Made by a program: the position numbers and the translations under genes. Below the pieces are notes generated by a model. It was not told where the DNA came from, did not search any database, and saw only the letters and a list, made by a program, of their open reading frames with translations. Of a DNA stretch of 12,032 nt, positions 1-7,300 are shown piece after piece. The stretch comes from Oceanihabitans sp. (lineage in GTDB: Bacteria > Bacteroidota > Bacteroidia > Flavobacteriales > Flavobacteriaceae): assembly GCA_018067265.1 (NCBI GenBank), contig JAGPUY010000405.1:1-12032 (forward strand). Reading direction: 5' to 3'. Positions within the stretch are counted from its first letter, which is position 1. Every line of letters begins with the position of its first letter.

Positions 1-873
1 CCAGATGCAACTAATTGTGTAACCGATCAAACATTAGATTGTGATGGAGAAAACAATGAAGCAATTGCAGACCAATGGAATGCAGACAACATTGCAGCTC
101 TTGAAGCTTGTGTTACCGAGGGTTGTGATTTAGACTTTACAGGTCAAATAACTTCAGATTATAACTTTGCTGATTTATCTTCTGCTCCTGGTTTAGGAGG
201 AATGCTTGATGTTCAATATATAATTACAGATGATTGTGGTAATGAAACAGAAGTTTATGCGATGTTAACATTACAAAACAATTCGGTTAGTGGTAATGAT
301 CTAAGTTTATGTAATACAAGTGAAACAGAAGCTCAGGTTTATGACTTATTTGATCTATTAAGTGGTTACTATGATGATAGTGGTTCTTGGGAAGTTATTT
401 CTGGTGATGCTACAATTATTGATGGTCATTATTTCGATCCATTAAGTATTACGCTAACTGGTGAAAATGTTGGTGTAGATATTGAATTCAGTTATACGGA
501 AAATAATTCTGCTTGTCCAACTTATGTTGAAGCTTCTATTGAAATTCATAACAGATGTTTCGTATTAAACTGTGGTGAAGATGATGTTGAAATTTCTAAC
601 GCAGTAACTCCTAATGGCGATCAATACAATGAGTACTTTGAAGTATCAGGAATTGAACTTTGTAATTATGTAATAGATGTAAAAATATTTAACCGTTGGG
701 GAGCATTAATTTATGAATCTCATGATTATCAAAATAATTGGGCAGGAACAGCGCATAGCAACTCTGTTGGTGGTGCTAATACCGTTCCTGATGGTACATA
801 TTATTACATAGTAACTTTAAAAGAAAGTGGAATTGATCCTATAAATGGATATATCTACGTAGGAACCAAATAA
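1..873 (+). CDS. C-terminal part of a SprB-like T9SS adhesin with a gliding motility-associated (type B) C-terminal domain
   Basis: The frame is open from base 1 to a TAA at 871-873, so the start lies upstream and 290 residues are visible. Residues 1 to about 95 form an adhesin repeat module: a Cys-rich start, a WNADNIAALEAC segment, then ITDDCGNET. Residues 96 to about 195 look like an Ig-like module (YDLFDLLSGYYDDSGSWEV, then FDP, then ACPTYVEASIEIHNRC). Residues about 197-290 match the gliding motility-associated C-terminal domain (CHU_C/TIGR04131): AVTPNGDQYNEYF, IFNRWGALIYES, VPDGTYYYIV and the final YIYVGTK. In this family the domain is the T9SS type B signal, and the body is a long repetitive surface adhesin such as SprB. 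A PorP/SprF gene starts 14 bp downstream, which fits the known pairing of type B cargo with SprF-like partners. The particular ligand or role in gliding cannot be read from this fragment. Confidence 0.9.
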   Translation, partial: PDATNCVTDQTLDCDGENNEAIADQWNADNIAALEACVTEGCDLDFTGQITSDYNFADLSSAPGLGGMLDVQYIITDDCGNETEVYAMLTLQNNSVSGNDLSLCNTSETEAQVYDLFDLLSGYYDDSGSWEVISGDATIIDGHYFDPLSITLTGENVGVDIEFSYTENNSACPTYVEASIEIHNRCFVLNCGEDDVEISNAVTPNGDQYNEYFEVSGIELCNYVIDVKIFNRWGALIYESHDYQNNWAGTAHSNSVGGANTVPDGTYYYIVTLKESGIDPINGYIYVGTK

Positions 874-887
874 AAATATTAACCTAT

Positions 888-1820
888 ATGAAACTTATAA
901 AAAACTATATTGTTGCATTTGCGTTATTAAGCTGTACTGTTGGATTTACGCAACAATTACCACAGTTTACACAATACATGTATAATACAATATCCATCAA
1001 TCCTGCCTATGCAGGAAGTAGAGAAACATTTAGTGCTGTCGGACTTCATAGAAGTCAATGGGTTGGCTTTAAAGGAGGACCAATTACGCAAACACTTTCT
1101 GTGCATACGCCACTTAGAAATGAAAAAATCGGGGTTGGTTTATCTTTAATAAATGATAAACTAGGTTATCAAGACTTCTCCTATATTTATGGTGATTTTT
1201 CATATACCATTAATACTGGTGAAAAAACAAAATTAGCATTCGGACTAAAAGCTGGGTTTACCCAATATAGTCTTAGTGCAACGTTAAGAGGTGATGAACC
1301 TGATGACCCTTCCATTTATGGTGTTGAAAATAGATGGAGTCCAAACATTGGTGTTGGTTTCTTTTGGCATACACAAAAATGGTACTTAGGTTTATCTGCT
1401 CCTAGAATCCTAAATACCGATTATAACAAAGAAGGAAATTCTAGTGGCGTGCAATATGAAGCACTAGAAAGAATCAGTTATTATTTTACTGGTGGTTATG
1501 TATTCACTTTAAGTGATAATACAAAATTCAAACCAGCTGCTTTAATAAAAGCGACTAATGGTGCTCCTCTATCTTATGATCTAACTGCTAACTTTTTGTT
1601 TCATGAAAAACTTTGGCTAGGTGCATCTTATAGAATTAATAATCAAACTTCTGCATTTGGTGCATTGGCAGATTTTCAAATCTCTAAAGAAATACGAATT
1701 GGTTATACCTACGAGTACCCTTTATCCGATATCAACCAATATACCGGTGGAACACATGAAGTTTTATTAATGTTCGAAGTATTTAAAGTGAAACGTATTA
1801 AATCACCTAGATATTTCTAA
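888..1820 (+). CDS. PorP/SprF-family type IX secretion outer-membrane protein
   Basis: This 310-residue protein matches the PorP/SprF family (TIGR03519). It has an N-terminal signal peptide (hydrophobic residues 8-20, cleavage probably near FTQ at 20-22). The family signature follows: QLPQFTQYMYN at 23-33, INPAYAG at 38-44 and RSQWVGFKGGP at about 55-65. The rest alternates aromatic and polar stretches, as expected of outer-membrane beta strands, and the protein ends in SPRYF, a typical family ending. SprF-like members are needed for secretion or surface attachment of type B cargo. The adhesin gene ends 14 bp upstream, so this is probably its dedicated partner (inference). The start lacks a clear Shine-Dalgarno site, which is normal in Bacteroidota. 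I give no symbol because these genomes carry many paralogues and sprF cannot be told apart from the others by sequence alone. Confidence 0.93.
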   Translation: MKLIKNYIVAFALLSCTVGFTQQLPQFTQYMYNTISINPAYAGSRETFSAVGLHRSQWVGFKGGPITQTLSVHTPLRNEKIGVGLSLINDKLGYQDFSYIYGDFSYTINTGEKTKLAFGLKAGFTQYSLSATLRGDEPDDPSIYGVENRWSPNIGVGFFWHTQKWYLGLSAPRILNTDYNKEGNSSGVQYEALERISYYFTGGYVFTLSDNTKFKPAALIKATNGAPLSYDLTANFLFHEKLWLGASYRINNQTSAFGALADFQISKEIRIGYTYEYPLSDINQYTGGTHEVLLMFEVFKVKRIKSPRYF

Positions 1821-1898
1821 AATAGATATTCAGATAAACACGTATAATTTTATTATAGGTTAATTACTTCTGACAGTTAATAAAAAAATAAGATACAG

Positions 1899-3833
1899 AT
1901 GAAAACAAAAGTTATATTAATATTATTAGTTCTTTGCAATACCATGCTTTTTGCACAGGTACAAGTTGCAGACAACTATTTTAGAGACTATGCGTATATC
2001 AAAGCAAGTGAGCTATATGAATCTGCTGTAAAAAAAGGAGATAGTAGCGAGCATGTATTAACACGATTGGGAGATTGTTATTACAACAATTCTAATTCGG
2101 AAAAAGCCGCAATGTGGTATGGCAAAGCGGTAAATAAATACGAAAAAATAAATCCAGAATTTATTTATAAGTACATACAATCCTTAAGAAGTTTAGGTGA
2201 ATATGAAAATGCAAACACTTGGATAACTAAATTTAAAGAACTTCAAACAAGCGATAAAAGAGCCGAAGATTTTGAAATCATGGATCTTGCCAAATACAAA
2301 GAACTCTCTTCTACCGAAGGAAAATATGTGAAATTTTCTGCACTAGGAATAAATACTGAGTTCTCCGAATTTGGAGGTTACGTGCATGACGGTACCTTTT
2401 ACTATGCCTCTACTAAAGTTACAGGCGAAGGTGGTAGTGGTAAAATTTACAAATGGAATGAAGAACCATATTTAGATATTTTTTCAGGAACCATTGAGTA
2501 TGGAAATGAAGAAGTAACTATTGAAGACATTAAAGCCCTTTCTGAAGAAGTAAATTCTGAATTTCATGAAGCTACCGTTGCTATTACAAATGATGGTGCA
2601 ACGATGTATTTTACAAGAGATAATATTAACAATCGTAAAAAGATTTCTTATGATGACGAAGGTACCTCTTATTTAAAAATATATAAAGCGACAAAATCAG
2701 GTGAAAAATGGGGTAATATTGTAGAACTTCCTTTTAATGATAAGGTCTACTCTACTGGCCATCCTGCTTTAAGCGCAGATAACAAAACCTTATATTTTGT
2801 TTCCGATCGAGAAGGTGGTTTAGGAAGTACAGATATCTATAGTGTAGAAATAAAAGGATCTGGAGCTTATGGTACACCAGAAAACTTAGGCGAAAAAATT
2901 AATACGCCAGGTAGAGAAATGTTTCCTTATGTTGCAAAAGACAGCACCTTCTACTTTTCATCAGACGGACATATAAGTTTAGGTCTATTAGATATTTTTA
3001 AATCTAATAGGATTCAAGTTACAGACAAAGATTCTATCACAGAACCACAAAATTTAGGAGCGCCTTTTAATAGTCGATTTGATGATTTTGCTTTCTTTAT
3101 CGATTCCGATAAAGATAGAGGATTTCTATCCTCTAACAGAGAAGAAGGAAGTGGTAGCGATGATATTTACCAATTTGGTTCTTACCAATGTAAACAAGTA
3201 ATAAAAGGTGTCGTTAGAAATCAAATAACCCTATTGCCAATTCCGGAAGCGAAAGTGAAACTTTTAGACGAAACGGGAAAAGAGCTTGAAGAAATAATCT
3301 CTAATGAAGATGGTGAATATGAATTTGAAGTAGAATGCGAAAAGAAATACACCATTATTGGTAGTAAATTAGATTATAGAGAAGATATACAAGAAGTACA
3401 AACTACAGATGTTCCAGAAGAAGAACAAGTGCAAGATTTACTATTAACACCATTTATTGTTAATAACGAGATTGTAATTAACCCGATTTTCTTCGATTAC
3501 GACAAATCTAACATTAGACCAGATGCAGCGTATGAATTAGAAAACATTGTAACCGTGATGAAGAATCACCCAAAAATGCACATTAAAATAGAAGCACATA
3601 CCGATAGTCGTGGAAAAGATGCATATAACATGAAACTATCGGATAGACGTGCGAAGTCTACTAGAGATTATATCATTTCTAGAGGAATTACTTCCGATAG
3701 AATTAATAGTGCCATTGGTTATGGTGAATCCCAACTGGTAAATAGATGTGATAATGCGCATAGAAAAATTTGTTCCGAAGAAGAACACCAAGAAAATCGT
3801 AGATCCAAATTCATTATTACGAATGAATATTAA
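1899..3833 (+). CDS. PorE-type OmpA-family protein (TPR, PD40 propeller, CarboxypepD_reg, OmpA)
   Basis: The 644-residue protein has a signal peptide ending around LFAQ (residues 17-20) with no lipobox Cys. TPR-like helices cover about 22-118. Five PD40/WD40-like propeller segments follow at about 150-190, 219-265, 285-318, 338-370 and 390-426; several contain a SDREGG or SSNREEG turn and a DIY/DIF strand. A CarboxypepD_reg-like beta domain lies at about 433-501 and an OmpA peptidoglycan-binding domain at about 525-641. In the OmpA domain D569 and R584 have the spacing of the diaminopimelate-binding Asp/Arg pair. C617 and C624 probably form a disulfide. The domain order is that of Porphyromonas gingivalis PorE (PG1058), a T9SS component. 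It lies 78 bp after the PorP/SprF gene on the same strand, so it probably anchors that barrel or its cargo to the cell wall (inference). It may be a paralogue rather than the core PorE. Confidence 0.9.
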   Translation: MKTKVILILLVLCNTMLFAQVQVADNYFRDYAYIKASELYESAVKKGDSSEHVLTRLGDCYYNNSNSEKAAMWYGKAVNKYEKINPEFIYKYIQSLRSLGEYENANTWITKFKELQTSDKRAEDFEIMDLAKYKELSSTEGKYVKFSALGINTEFSEFGGYVHDGTFYYASTKVTGEGGSGKIYKWNEEPYLDIFSGTIEYGNEEVTIEDIKALSEEVNSEFHEATVAITNDGATMYFTRDNINNRKKISYDDEGTSYLKIYKATKSGEKWGNIVELPFNDKVYSTGHPALSADNKTLYFVSDREGGLGSTDIYSVEIKGSGAYGTPENLGEKINTPGREMFPYVAKDSTFYFSSDGHISLGLLDIFKSNRIQVTDKDSITEPQNLGAPFNSRFDDFAFFIDSDKDRGFLSSNREEGSGSDDIYQFGSYQCKQVIKGVVRNQITLLPIPEAKVKLLDETGKELEEIISNEDGEYEFEVECEKKYTIIGSKLDYREDIQEVQTTDVPEEEQVQDLLLTPFIVNNEIVINPIFFDYDKSNIRPDAAYELENIVTVMKNHPKMHIKIEAHTDSRGKDAYNMKLSDRRAKSTRDYIISRGITSDRINSAIGYGESQLVNRCDNAHRKICSEEEHQENRRSKFIITNEY

Positions 3834-3894
3834 TATAGTATAAGGTGTTGCTTTATCTTTATATAAAGCGTTCCTAACAACATCCTATACTTAA

Positions 3895-3921
3895 AAAAGC
3901 CACTCAAATAGAGTGGCTTTT
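3895..3921 (+). terminator. Rho-independent terminator of the adhesin-PorP/SprF-OmpA cassette
   Basis: A perfect 11-bp stem (3895-3905 with 3911-3921) closes a 5-nt AAATA loop. On the plus strand the stem itself ends in TTTT and is followed by CATTTATT. On the minus strand it runs into six Ts, so it could also stop transcription coming from the right. It lies 62 bp after the OmpA-family stop codon. Confidence 0.85.
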
Positions 3922-4044
3922 CATTTATTATAAACCGAAGTGTTTTAAAAGTTTATGGATACAGAACACATGATAGAAATAGTAATTAAATAAGGAAATG
4001 GTATTCGCTTAAAAAATAAAACACACCATATAATAGCGCATAAA

Positions 4045-4069
4045 AAAACCACTCAAATAGAGTAGTTTT
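4045..4069 (-). terminator. Terminator of the CAP-domain lipoprotein gene; near-copy of the hairpin at 3895-3921
   Basis: The arms 4045-4054 and 4060-4069 form a 10-bp stem around the same AAATA/TATTT loop as the upstream hairpin. Read on the plus strand there is one C-A mismatch. On the minus strand the same position becomes a U-G wobble, so the stem is complete and runs into a T tract. It lies 21 bp after the minus-strand stop codon at 4091. Confidence 0.75.
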
Positions 4070-4090
4070 CTTTATAATAAAATTCTTAAT

Positions 4091-4585
4091 TTATTTCTTT
4101 ACAAATATATTCGTAAAATACCAATACCCATTTTCATCTTGCTCTGCCGAAATATCAAAGTGTGTGTAGTCTCCTACTATTGCTCCTCTATGGCTTTCAC
4201 TATTTATCCAAGCGTTAACTACTGAAGCAGGACTACTATAACCATAAGCTACATTTTCAGAAACTCTACTTGCTCCCGCATACTGTCTTAAAAAAGCACT
4301 TCTTTGCGAAAAATTATCATGAGATATATTACTAACTTCCGCCATATAATCGGAATGTACAAAGGCTTGCGATTTAATTAAATCTAAAGACTCCAAAGTA
4401 CTTAAACCTTCATTTATTCTATACTCGTTTAAAAGTTCAAGAATAACAGTTTCCATCACTTTAGTTTCTGGTACAACGTATTCGCTGTTTACGCTTGGTG
4501 CTTCATGATCATTATTTTCTGTTGAACACGAAAACGTGGTAAACAAGATTGTTAATGCCATAAGCCATAAAGTAGGTTTTTTCAT
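4091..4585 (-). CDS. CAP-domain (SCP/PR1-like) lipoprotein
   Basis: I place the start at 4585 (164 residues) because this Met opens a lipoprotein signal peptide: MKKP, a hydrophobic stretch at about 6-18, then the lipobox TFSC with C20. The in-frame extension back to 4681 would bury this signal. The mature protein carries a CAP/SCP domain (about 44-163). It starts with a helix containing LLNEYR, followed by H77 in FVHSDYM, H89 in ISHD, the family hallmark SENVAYG with E110, and W126 plus S129/H132 in AWINSESHRG. These His and Glu residues match the conserved CAP cavity. Bacterial members (YkwD-like) are widespread, but their biochemical role is mostly unknown. The protein is probably attached to a membrane facing the periplasm or cell surface. 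It appears to be a single-gene unit with its own candidate promoter at 4612-4619 and terminator at 4045-4069. Confidence 0.88.
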   Translation of the reverse strand: MKKPTLWLMALTILFTTFSCSTENNDHEAPSVNSEYVVPETKVMETVILELLNEYRINEGLSTLESLDLIKSQAFVHSDYMAEVSNISHDNFSQRSAFLRQYAGASRVSENVAYGYSSPASVVNAWINSESHRGAIVGDYTHFDISAEQDENGYWYFTNIFVKK

Positions 4586-4611
4586 GGTTAGGTTCTTTAG
4601 GTTTGGGAGGA

Positions 4612-4619
4612 TAAAGATA
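4612..4619 (-). promoter_or_regulatory. Candidate -7 box for the CAP lipoprotein gene
   Basis: The minus strand reads TATCTTTA, one base off the Bacteroidota -7 consensus TAnnTTTG, about 27 bases upstream of the chosen ATG. I see no convincing -33 TTG at the right distance. If it is real, the longer start at 4681 would lie upstream of the transcript. Confidence 0.35.
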
Positions 4620-4636
4620 CAAACCAAGTCTAAAGA

Positions 4637-4656
4637 AAATGTTAACGAAATGTTAA
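4637..4656. repeat. Pair of 9-bp direct repeats (AAATGTTAA), 11-bp period
   Basis: AAATGTTAA occurs at 4637-4645 and 4648-4656, so the copies repeat on about the same face of the helix. They lie just upstream of the candidate -7 box of the CAP gene, where an activator site could sit. In AT-rich DNA this could also be chance. Confidence 0.35.
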
Positions 4657-4661
4657 ATTCG

Positions 4662-4720
4662 ATAAAACGCATGTATTTCATCGATTTAAAATACAGATAA
4701 TCGATGAAATGCGTTTTTAT
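4662..4720 (-). terminator. Long imperfect inverted repeat downstream of pdxH, probable terminator
   Basis: The 11-bp arms 4675-4685 and 4700-4710 pair perfectly. They continue, after a 4-nt bulge (4671-4674), into 7 more pairs (4664-4670 with 4711-4717). The loop is 14 nt. On the minus strand the outer stem ends in a TTTTAT run, about 30 bp after the pdxH stop, so it may end the pdxH transcript. The bulge and long loop are unusual for a simple terminator. Confidence 0.5.
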
Positions 4721-4749
4721 AGATAATTTTAGCGCATTTCAACTGTGAT

Positions 4750-5397
4750 TTAAGGAGATAATCGATTTTTAACCCAAAAATATTCTTTATCCAGCGTATA
4801 ACGTATTCTATCATGCAATCTATTCGCTCTTCCTTGCCAGAATTCCATCTCCACGGGCTTCACAATATAACCTCCCCAAAATTCCGGACGTTCTATTTCT
4901 TTTCCTTCAAAATCCTGTTCTAATGCTTTTAATTTAAGCTCCAGCGTTTCCCTACTATTTAGTATTTCACTTTGATTAGATACTAATGCTCCTAATTGGC
5001 TTCCTCTTGGTCTAGATTCAAAGTAACCATCACTTAAATTAGCCGCAATTTTTTCGACTTTACCTTTAATAATAACTTGTCGTTCTGCAGCTTGCCAAAA
5101 AAAAGAAATACAAACATTTGGGTTATTTGCTATAGCTCTTCCTTTTTCACTAGTATAGTTGGTATAGAAAATAAAACCTTCGTAGGTATATTTTTTTAAC
5201 AGCACTACTCTATTCCTTGGATAGGCATCTAAACCAATGGTAGATAATGTCATGGCGTTCGTTTCATCTTCCGGAAAATGGATATCTACTTCATGAAACC
5301 ATTTTTGAAATAATTCTAAAGGGTTTTCTGGAGTCTCTTCTAATAAAAGAGCTCCTTTTTCGTAAGATTTTCTATAATTTCCTAGATCTTTTTCCAT
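4750..5397 (-). CDS. pdxH: Pyridoxamine/pyridoxine 5'-phosphate oxidase
   Basis: This FMN enzyme oxidises pyridoxamine or pyridoxine 5'-phosphate to pyridoxal 5'-phosphate in the cytoplasm, the last step of vitamin B6 coenzyme synthesis and salvage. The protein is 215 residues, close to the 218 of E. coli PdxH. The FMN-binding core is present (RNRVVLLKK at 61-69, GFIFYTNYTSEKG at 74-86, FFW at 99-101 and RQV at 106-108). The substrate site includes Y125, R129 and S133 in DGYFESRPRGSQLGA, and R193 and H195 in GRANRLHDRIRY; all are shifted by a constant four residues from their E. coli counterparts. The C-terminus WVKNRLSP is the typical family ending. The start gives the usual N-terminal helix and leaves a 67-bp divergent gap to the SRPBCC gene. 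Confidence 0.97.
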   Translation of the reverse strand: MEKDLGNYRKSYEKGALLLEETPENPLELFQKWFHEVDIHFPEDETNAMTLSTIGLDAYPRNRVVLLKKYTYEGFIFYTNYTSEKGRAIANNPNVCISFFWQAAERQVIIKGKVEKIAANLSDGYFESRPRGSQLGALVSNQSEILNSRETLELKLKALEQDFEGKEIERPEFWGGYIVKPVEMEFWQGRANRLHDRIRYTLDKEYFWVKNRLSP

Positions 5398-5442
5398 AGC
5401 TGCAATTTACACGTTTTTTAAACAATGTATAAACCCTTTTTG

Positions 5443-5450
5443 TAACTTTA
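5443..5450 (+). promoter_or_regulatory. Candidate -7 box for the SRPBCC gene
   Basis: The sequence TAACTTTA is one base off TAnnTTTG and ends 14 bases before the ATG at 5465, inside the 67-bp divergent gap shared with pdxH. No clear -33 element is visible, so this is weak. Confidence 0.25.
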
Positions 5451-5464
5451 TAAAAAATGTATTC

Positions 5465-5893
5465 ATGAAATTTACTTGTACCATAGATATTAATGCGCCA
5501 AGAGATAAAGTAGTATCTGCTTTTTTAGATCCTAATAAACAACAGCATTTTCAAGATGGTTTTATACGTAAGGAGTTTTTAAGCGGAAAGATTAATGAAG
5601 TAGATGCCAAGTCAAAACTAATTTATAAAAAATTAGAGTTAATAGAAACCATACAACTAAACAGTCTTCCAGATGCATTTAAAGGTTTGTATGAACACAA
5701 ACATACTACAAATACCATGCATGTCACTTTTATTGCTTTAAACCCCGAAACAACGCGTTACATCTCCGAAATAGATTATATAAAATTAAATGGCTTTTTA
5801 ATAAAAATGATGATGAAATTATTTCCCGGAATGTTTAGAAAACAAGTAGATAAGTGGATGCGTCAATTTAAAATTTATATCGAGAACGAATAG
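5465..5893 (+). CDS. SRPBCC-fold (START/polyketide cyclase-like) protein
   Basis: The 142-residue soluble protein has no signal peptide. It opens with the typical SRPBCC start: a beta strand FTCTIDINAPRDKVVSAFLDP (residues 3-23), where the INAP turn leads into the first helix. Alternating strands follow (SKLIYKKLELIETIQL at about 50-65, TMHVTFIAL at about 84-92, TRYISEIDYI at about 97-106). A long amphipathic C-terminal helix (about 110-138) should cover a hydrophobic pocket. The fold binds small hydrophobic ligands, but ligand and function differ widely across the family and cannot be inferred here. The small gene at 5947 follows on the same strand after 53 bp, so the two may be cotranscribed. 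The gene is divergent from pdxH. Confidence 0.75.
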   Translation: MKFTCTIDINAPRDKVVSAFLDPNKQQHFQDGFIRKEFLSGKINEVDAKSKLIYKKLELIETIQLNSLPDAFKGLYEHKHTTNTMHVTFIALNPETTRYISEIDYIKLNGFLIKMMMKLFPGMFRKQVDKWMRQFKIYIENE

Positions 5894-5946
5894 GATTTGT
5901 ATTGTAAAACAAATTATGTAATTTGGCAATCCCTAAAATATTTTTA

Positions 5947-6369
5947 ATGCTATTTGAAAACTCTTCTATAAGTAAACAACATACCTATATAAAAAAAACA
6001 CTTGATTTTGGTACGTTTTATTTATCTAATAAATTTGTGGTTTCTGAAATGAATGATGGCATTCATTTGTCCTGGAATAAAATTTCTGAAATTATTGAAA
6101 TGGTACAAGCCCATTATGGAGACGATTGTAGGGTAGGTTATATTTCTAACAGAATAAACTCCTATTCTTTTGAACCAAACCATTGGTCTCTATTTTTTGA
6201 AAACTATGATTTTGTTATCGCTAGTGTATCTGTTTATTATTCCGAATTAAGCTATAATAATGCTACTTTAGAAAAACTATTTTCTAAAAAAAGTCTCAAA
6301 CGTTCTGATTCTATTGAAGAAGCAATTTCTTGGATATTAAATTTAGAAGAGTTTAAGAAAGTGCACTAA
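5947..6369 (+). CDS. Uncharacterised small protein, possibly SpoIIAA/STAS-like
   Basis: I prefer the ATG at 5947 (140 residues). An in-frame TTG at 5923 would add eight residues, but it lies inside a weak promoter-like stretch (TTG at 5897-5899, 19 bases, then TAATTTG). The protein has no signal peptide or membrane span. It shows alternating strands and helices: DFGTFYLSNKFVVSEMNDGI at about 20-39, a helix ISEIIEMVQAHYG, the strand DFVIASVSVYYSEL, then a final helix DSIEEAISWILNLEEF. The last part resembles the ending of SpoIIAA-like/STAS proteins, where a helix rich in EEAxxWL closes the fold, but I do not recognise the family with confidence. Its TAA overlaps the rnz stop codon by 4 bp on the opposite strand. 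Confidence 0.65.
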   Translation: MLFENSSISKQHTYIKKTLDFGTFYLSNKFVVSEMNDGIHLSWNKISEIIEMVQAHYGDDCRVGYISNRINSYSFEPNHWSLFFENYDFVIASVSVYYSELSYNNATLEKLFSKKSLKRSDSIEEAISWILNLEEFKKVH

Positions 6370-7271
6370 AAATCAAAGAGTTTTCCATCTTCCGCAAGTT
6401 CTACATTTTTAAAAATAGTATTTGCTTCTTCTTTAAATTCTTTTAAACCATCATATCTCGTAGAATAATGACCAAGAATTAAAGTGCCTACCTTTGCTTT
6501 TTGAGCAATTGTAGCAGCTTGTTTGGCTGTACTATGTTTGGTAGGAGCCGCAAGGCTTTCGTTTTTCTCTAAAAAAGTAGATTCATGATAAAGCACATCT
6601 ACATCTTTAATTATTGGGATTATGGCTTCTGAATATGCGGTATCGCTACAAAAAGCATAACTTTTAGGTTTGTTTGCTGGTTTGGTAACTTTCTTATTAT
6701 CGATTAAAATACCATCTTCATTTTCAACGTCATGGCCTTGTTTTAACTTTCTATAATACGCTACGTTAATATTTGCTTCTTCCACTTTAGAAATATCTAA
6801 CTTTCGTTCTCCTTCTTTTTCTTTAAATAGAAAACCATTGGTATATATTCTATGGTCTAACGGAATGGTATATACTTCTACGGTATCATCTTCAAAAATA
6901 ATTTCGGAAGTATTGGCATTCAATTCATGAAAGATAAGTAGATAATTAGTCCAAGATTTGGAGACTTTCATTTGAAGCGTAATAATTTCCTTCAAACCTT
7001 TTGGTGCATGAATGTGTAACTCTGTTTCGCGGGTAAGCAATCGAAATGTAGAAATAAGACCAACTAACCCAAAAAAATGATCGCCGTGCAAATGGGAAAT
7101 AAAGATATGCTTAATTCGATTAAACTTAATTTTATGTCTACGCAGTTGTACTTGTGTACCTTCCCCACAATCTATTAAAAACATGTGGTTATTTATTTCT
7201 AGTACTTGCGCTGTAGGATTGGTATTCACTCTTGGAGTTGCGCTATAACAGCCTAAAATGCGTAATTTCAT
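6366..7271 (-). CDS. rnz: Ribonuclease Z (tRNA 3'-end processing endonuclease)
   Basis: RNase Z removes the 3' trailer of tRNA precursors in the cytoplasm. From the Met at 7271 the protein has 301 residues, typical of the short bacterial form; a start at 7301 would add ten unconserved residues. It is a metallo-beta-lactamase-fold zinc hydrolase. The HLHGDH motif is at 60-65 (H60, H62, D64, H65), with further metal ligands H140 (PLDHR), D210 (CSDT) and H268 in GHYSTRY. These positions nearly coincide with those of Bacillus subtilis RNase Z. KHST (H246) is also present. The flexible exosite arm falls near residues 145-195, a charged stretch. It lies 79 bp after the STAS-like gene and may belong to the pyrR-pyrB transcript, or have its own promoter at 7301-7328. 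It meets the plus-strand gene at 5947 tail to tail, with a 4-bp overlap and no room for a terminator. Confidence 0.96.
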   Translation of the reverse strand: MKLRILGCYSATPRVNTNPTAQVLEINNHMFLIDCGEGTQVQLRRHKIKFNRIKHIFISHLHGDHFFGLVGLISTFRLLTRETELHIHAPKGLKEIITLQMKVSKSWTNYLLIFHELNANTSEIIFEDDTVEVYTIPLDHRIYTNGFLFKEKEGERKLDISKVEEANINVAYYRKLKQGHDVENEDGILIDNKKVTKPANKPKSYAFCSDTAYSEAIIPIIKDVDVLYHESTFLEKNESLAAPTKHSTAKQAATIAQKAKVGTLILGHYSTRYDGLKEFKEEANTIFKNVELAEDGKLFDF

Positions 7272-7300
7272 ATGATATTGTAAAGTGGTTTTGTTATGCA

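Noticed and set aside
930..935. LLSC in the PorP/SprF signal peptide as a lipobox
   Set aside because: The residues fit the lipobox poorly and the family consists of outer-membrane barrels with ordinary signal peptides.
940..1149. Small plus-strand open frame inside the PorP/SprF gene
   Set aside because: It lies in another frame of a conserved gene and has no domain or start signal of its own.
3922..4044. A small gene or RNA between the two terminators
   Set aside because: The stretch is AT-rich, has no open frame of note, and shows no promoter or hairpin beyond the two terminators.
4586..4681. N-terminal extension of the CAP lipoprotein
   Set aside because: It would place 32 residues before a clear lipoprotein signal peptide and overlaps the inverted repeat and candidate promoter.
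5923..5946. TTG start giving eight extra residues on the gene at 5947
   Set aside because: The TTG overlaps a promoter-like TAATTTG and the extra residues show no clear role; the ATG at 5947 is simpler, though not proven.
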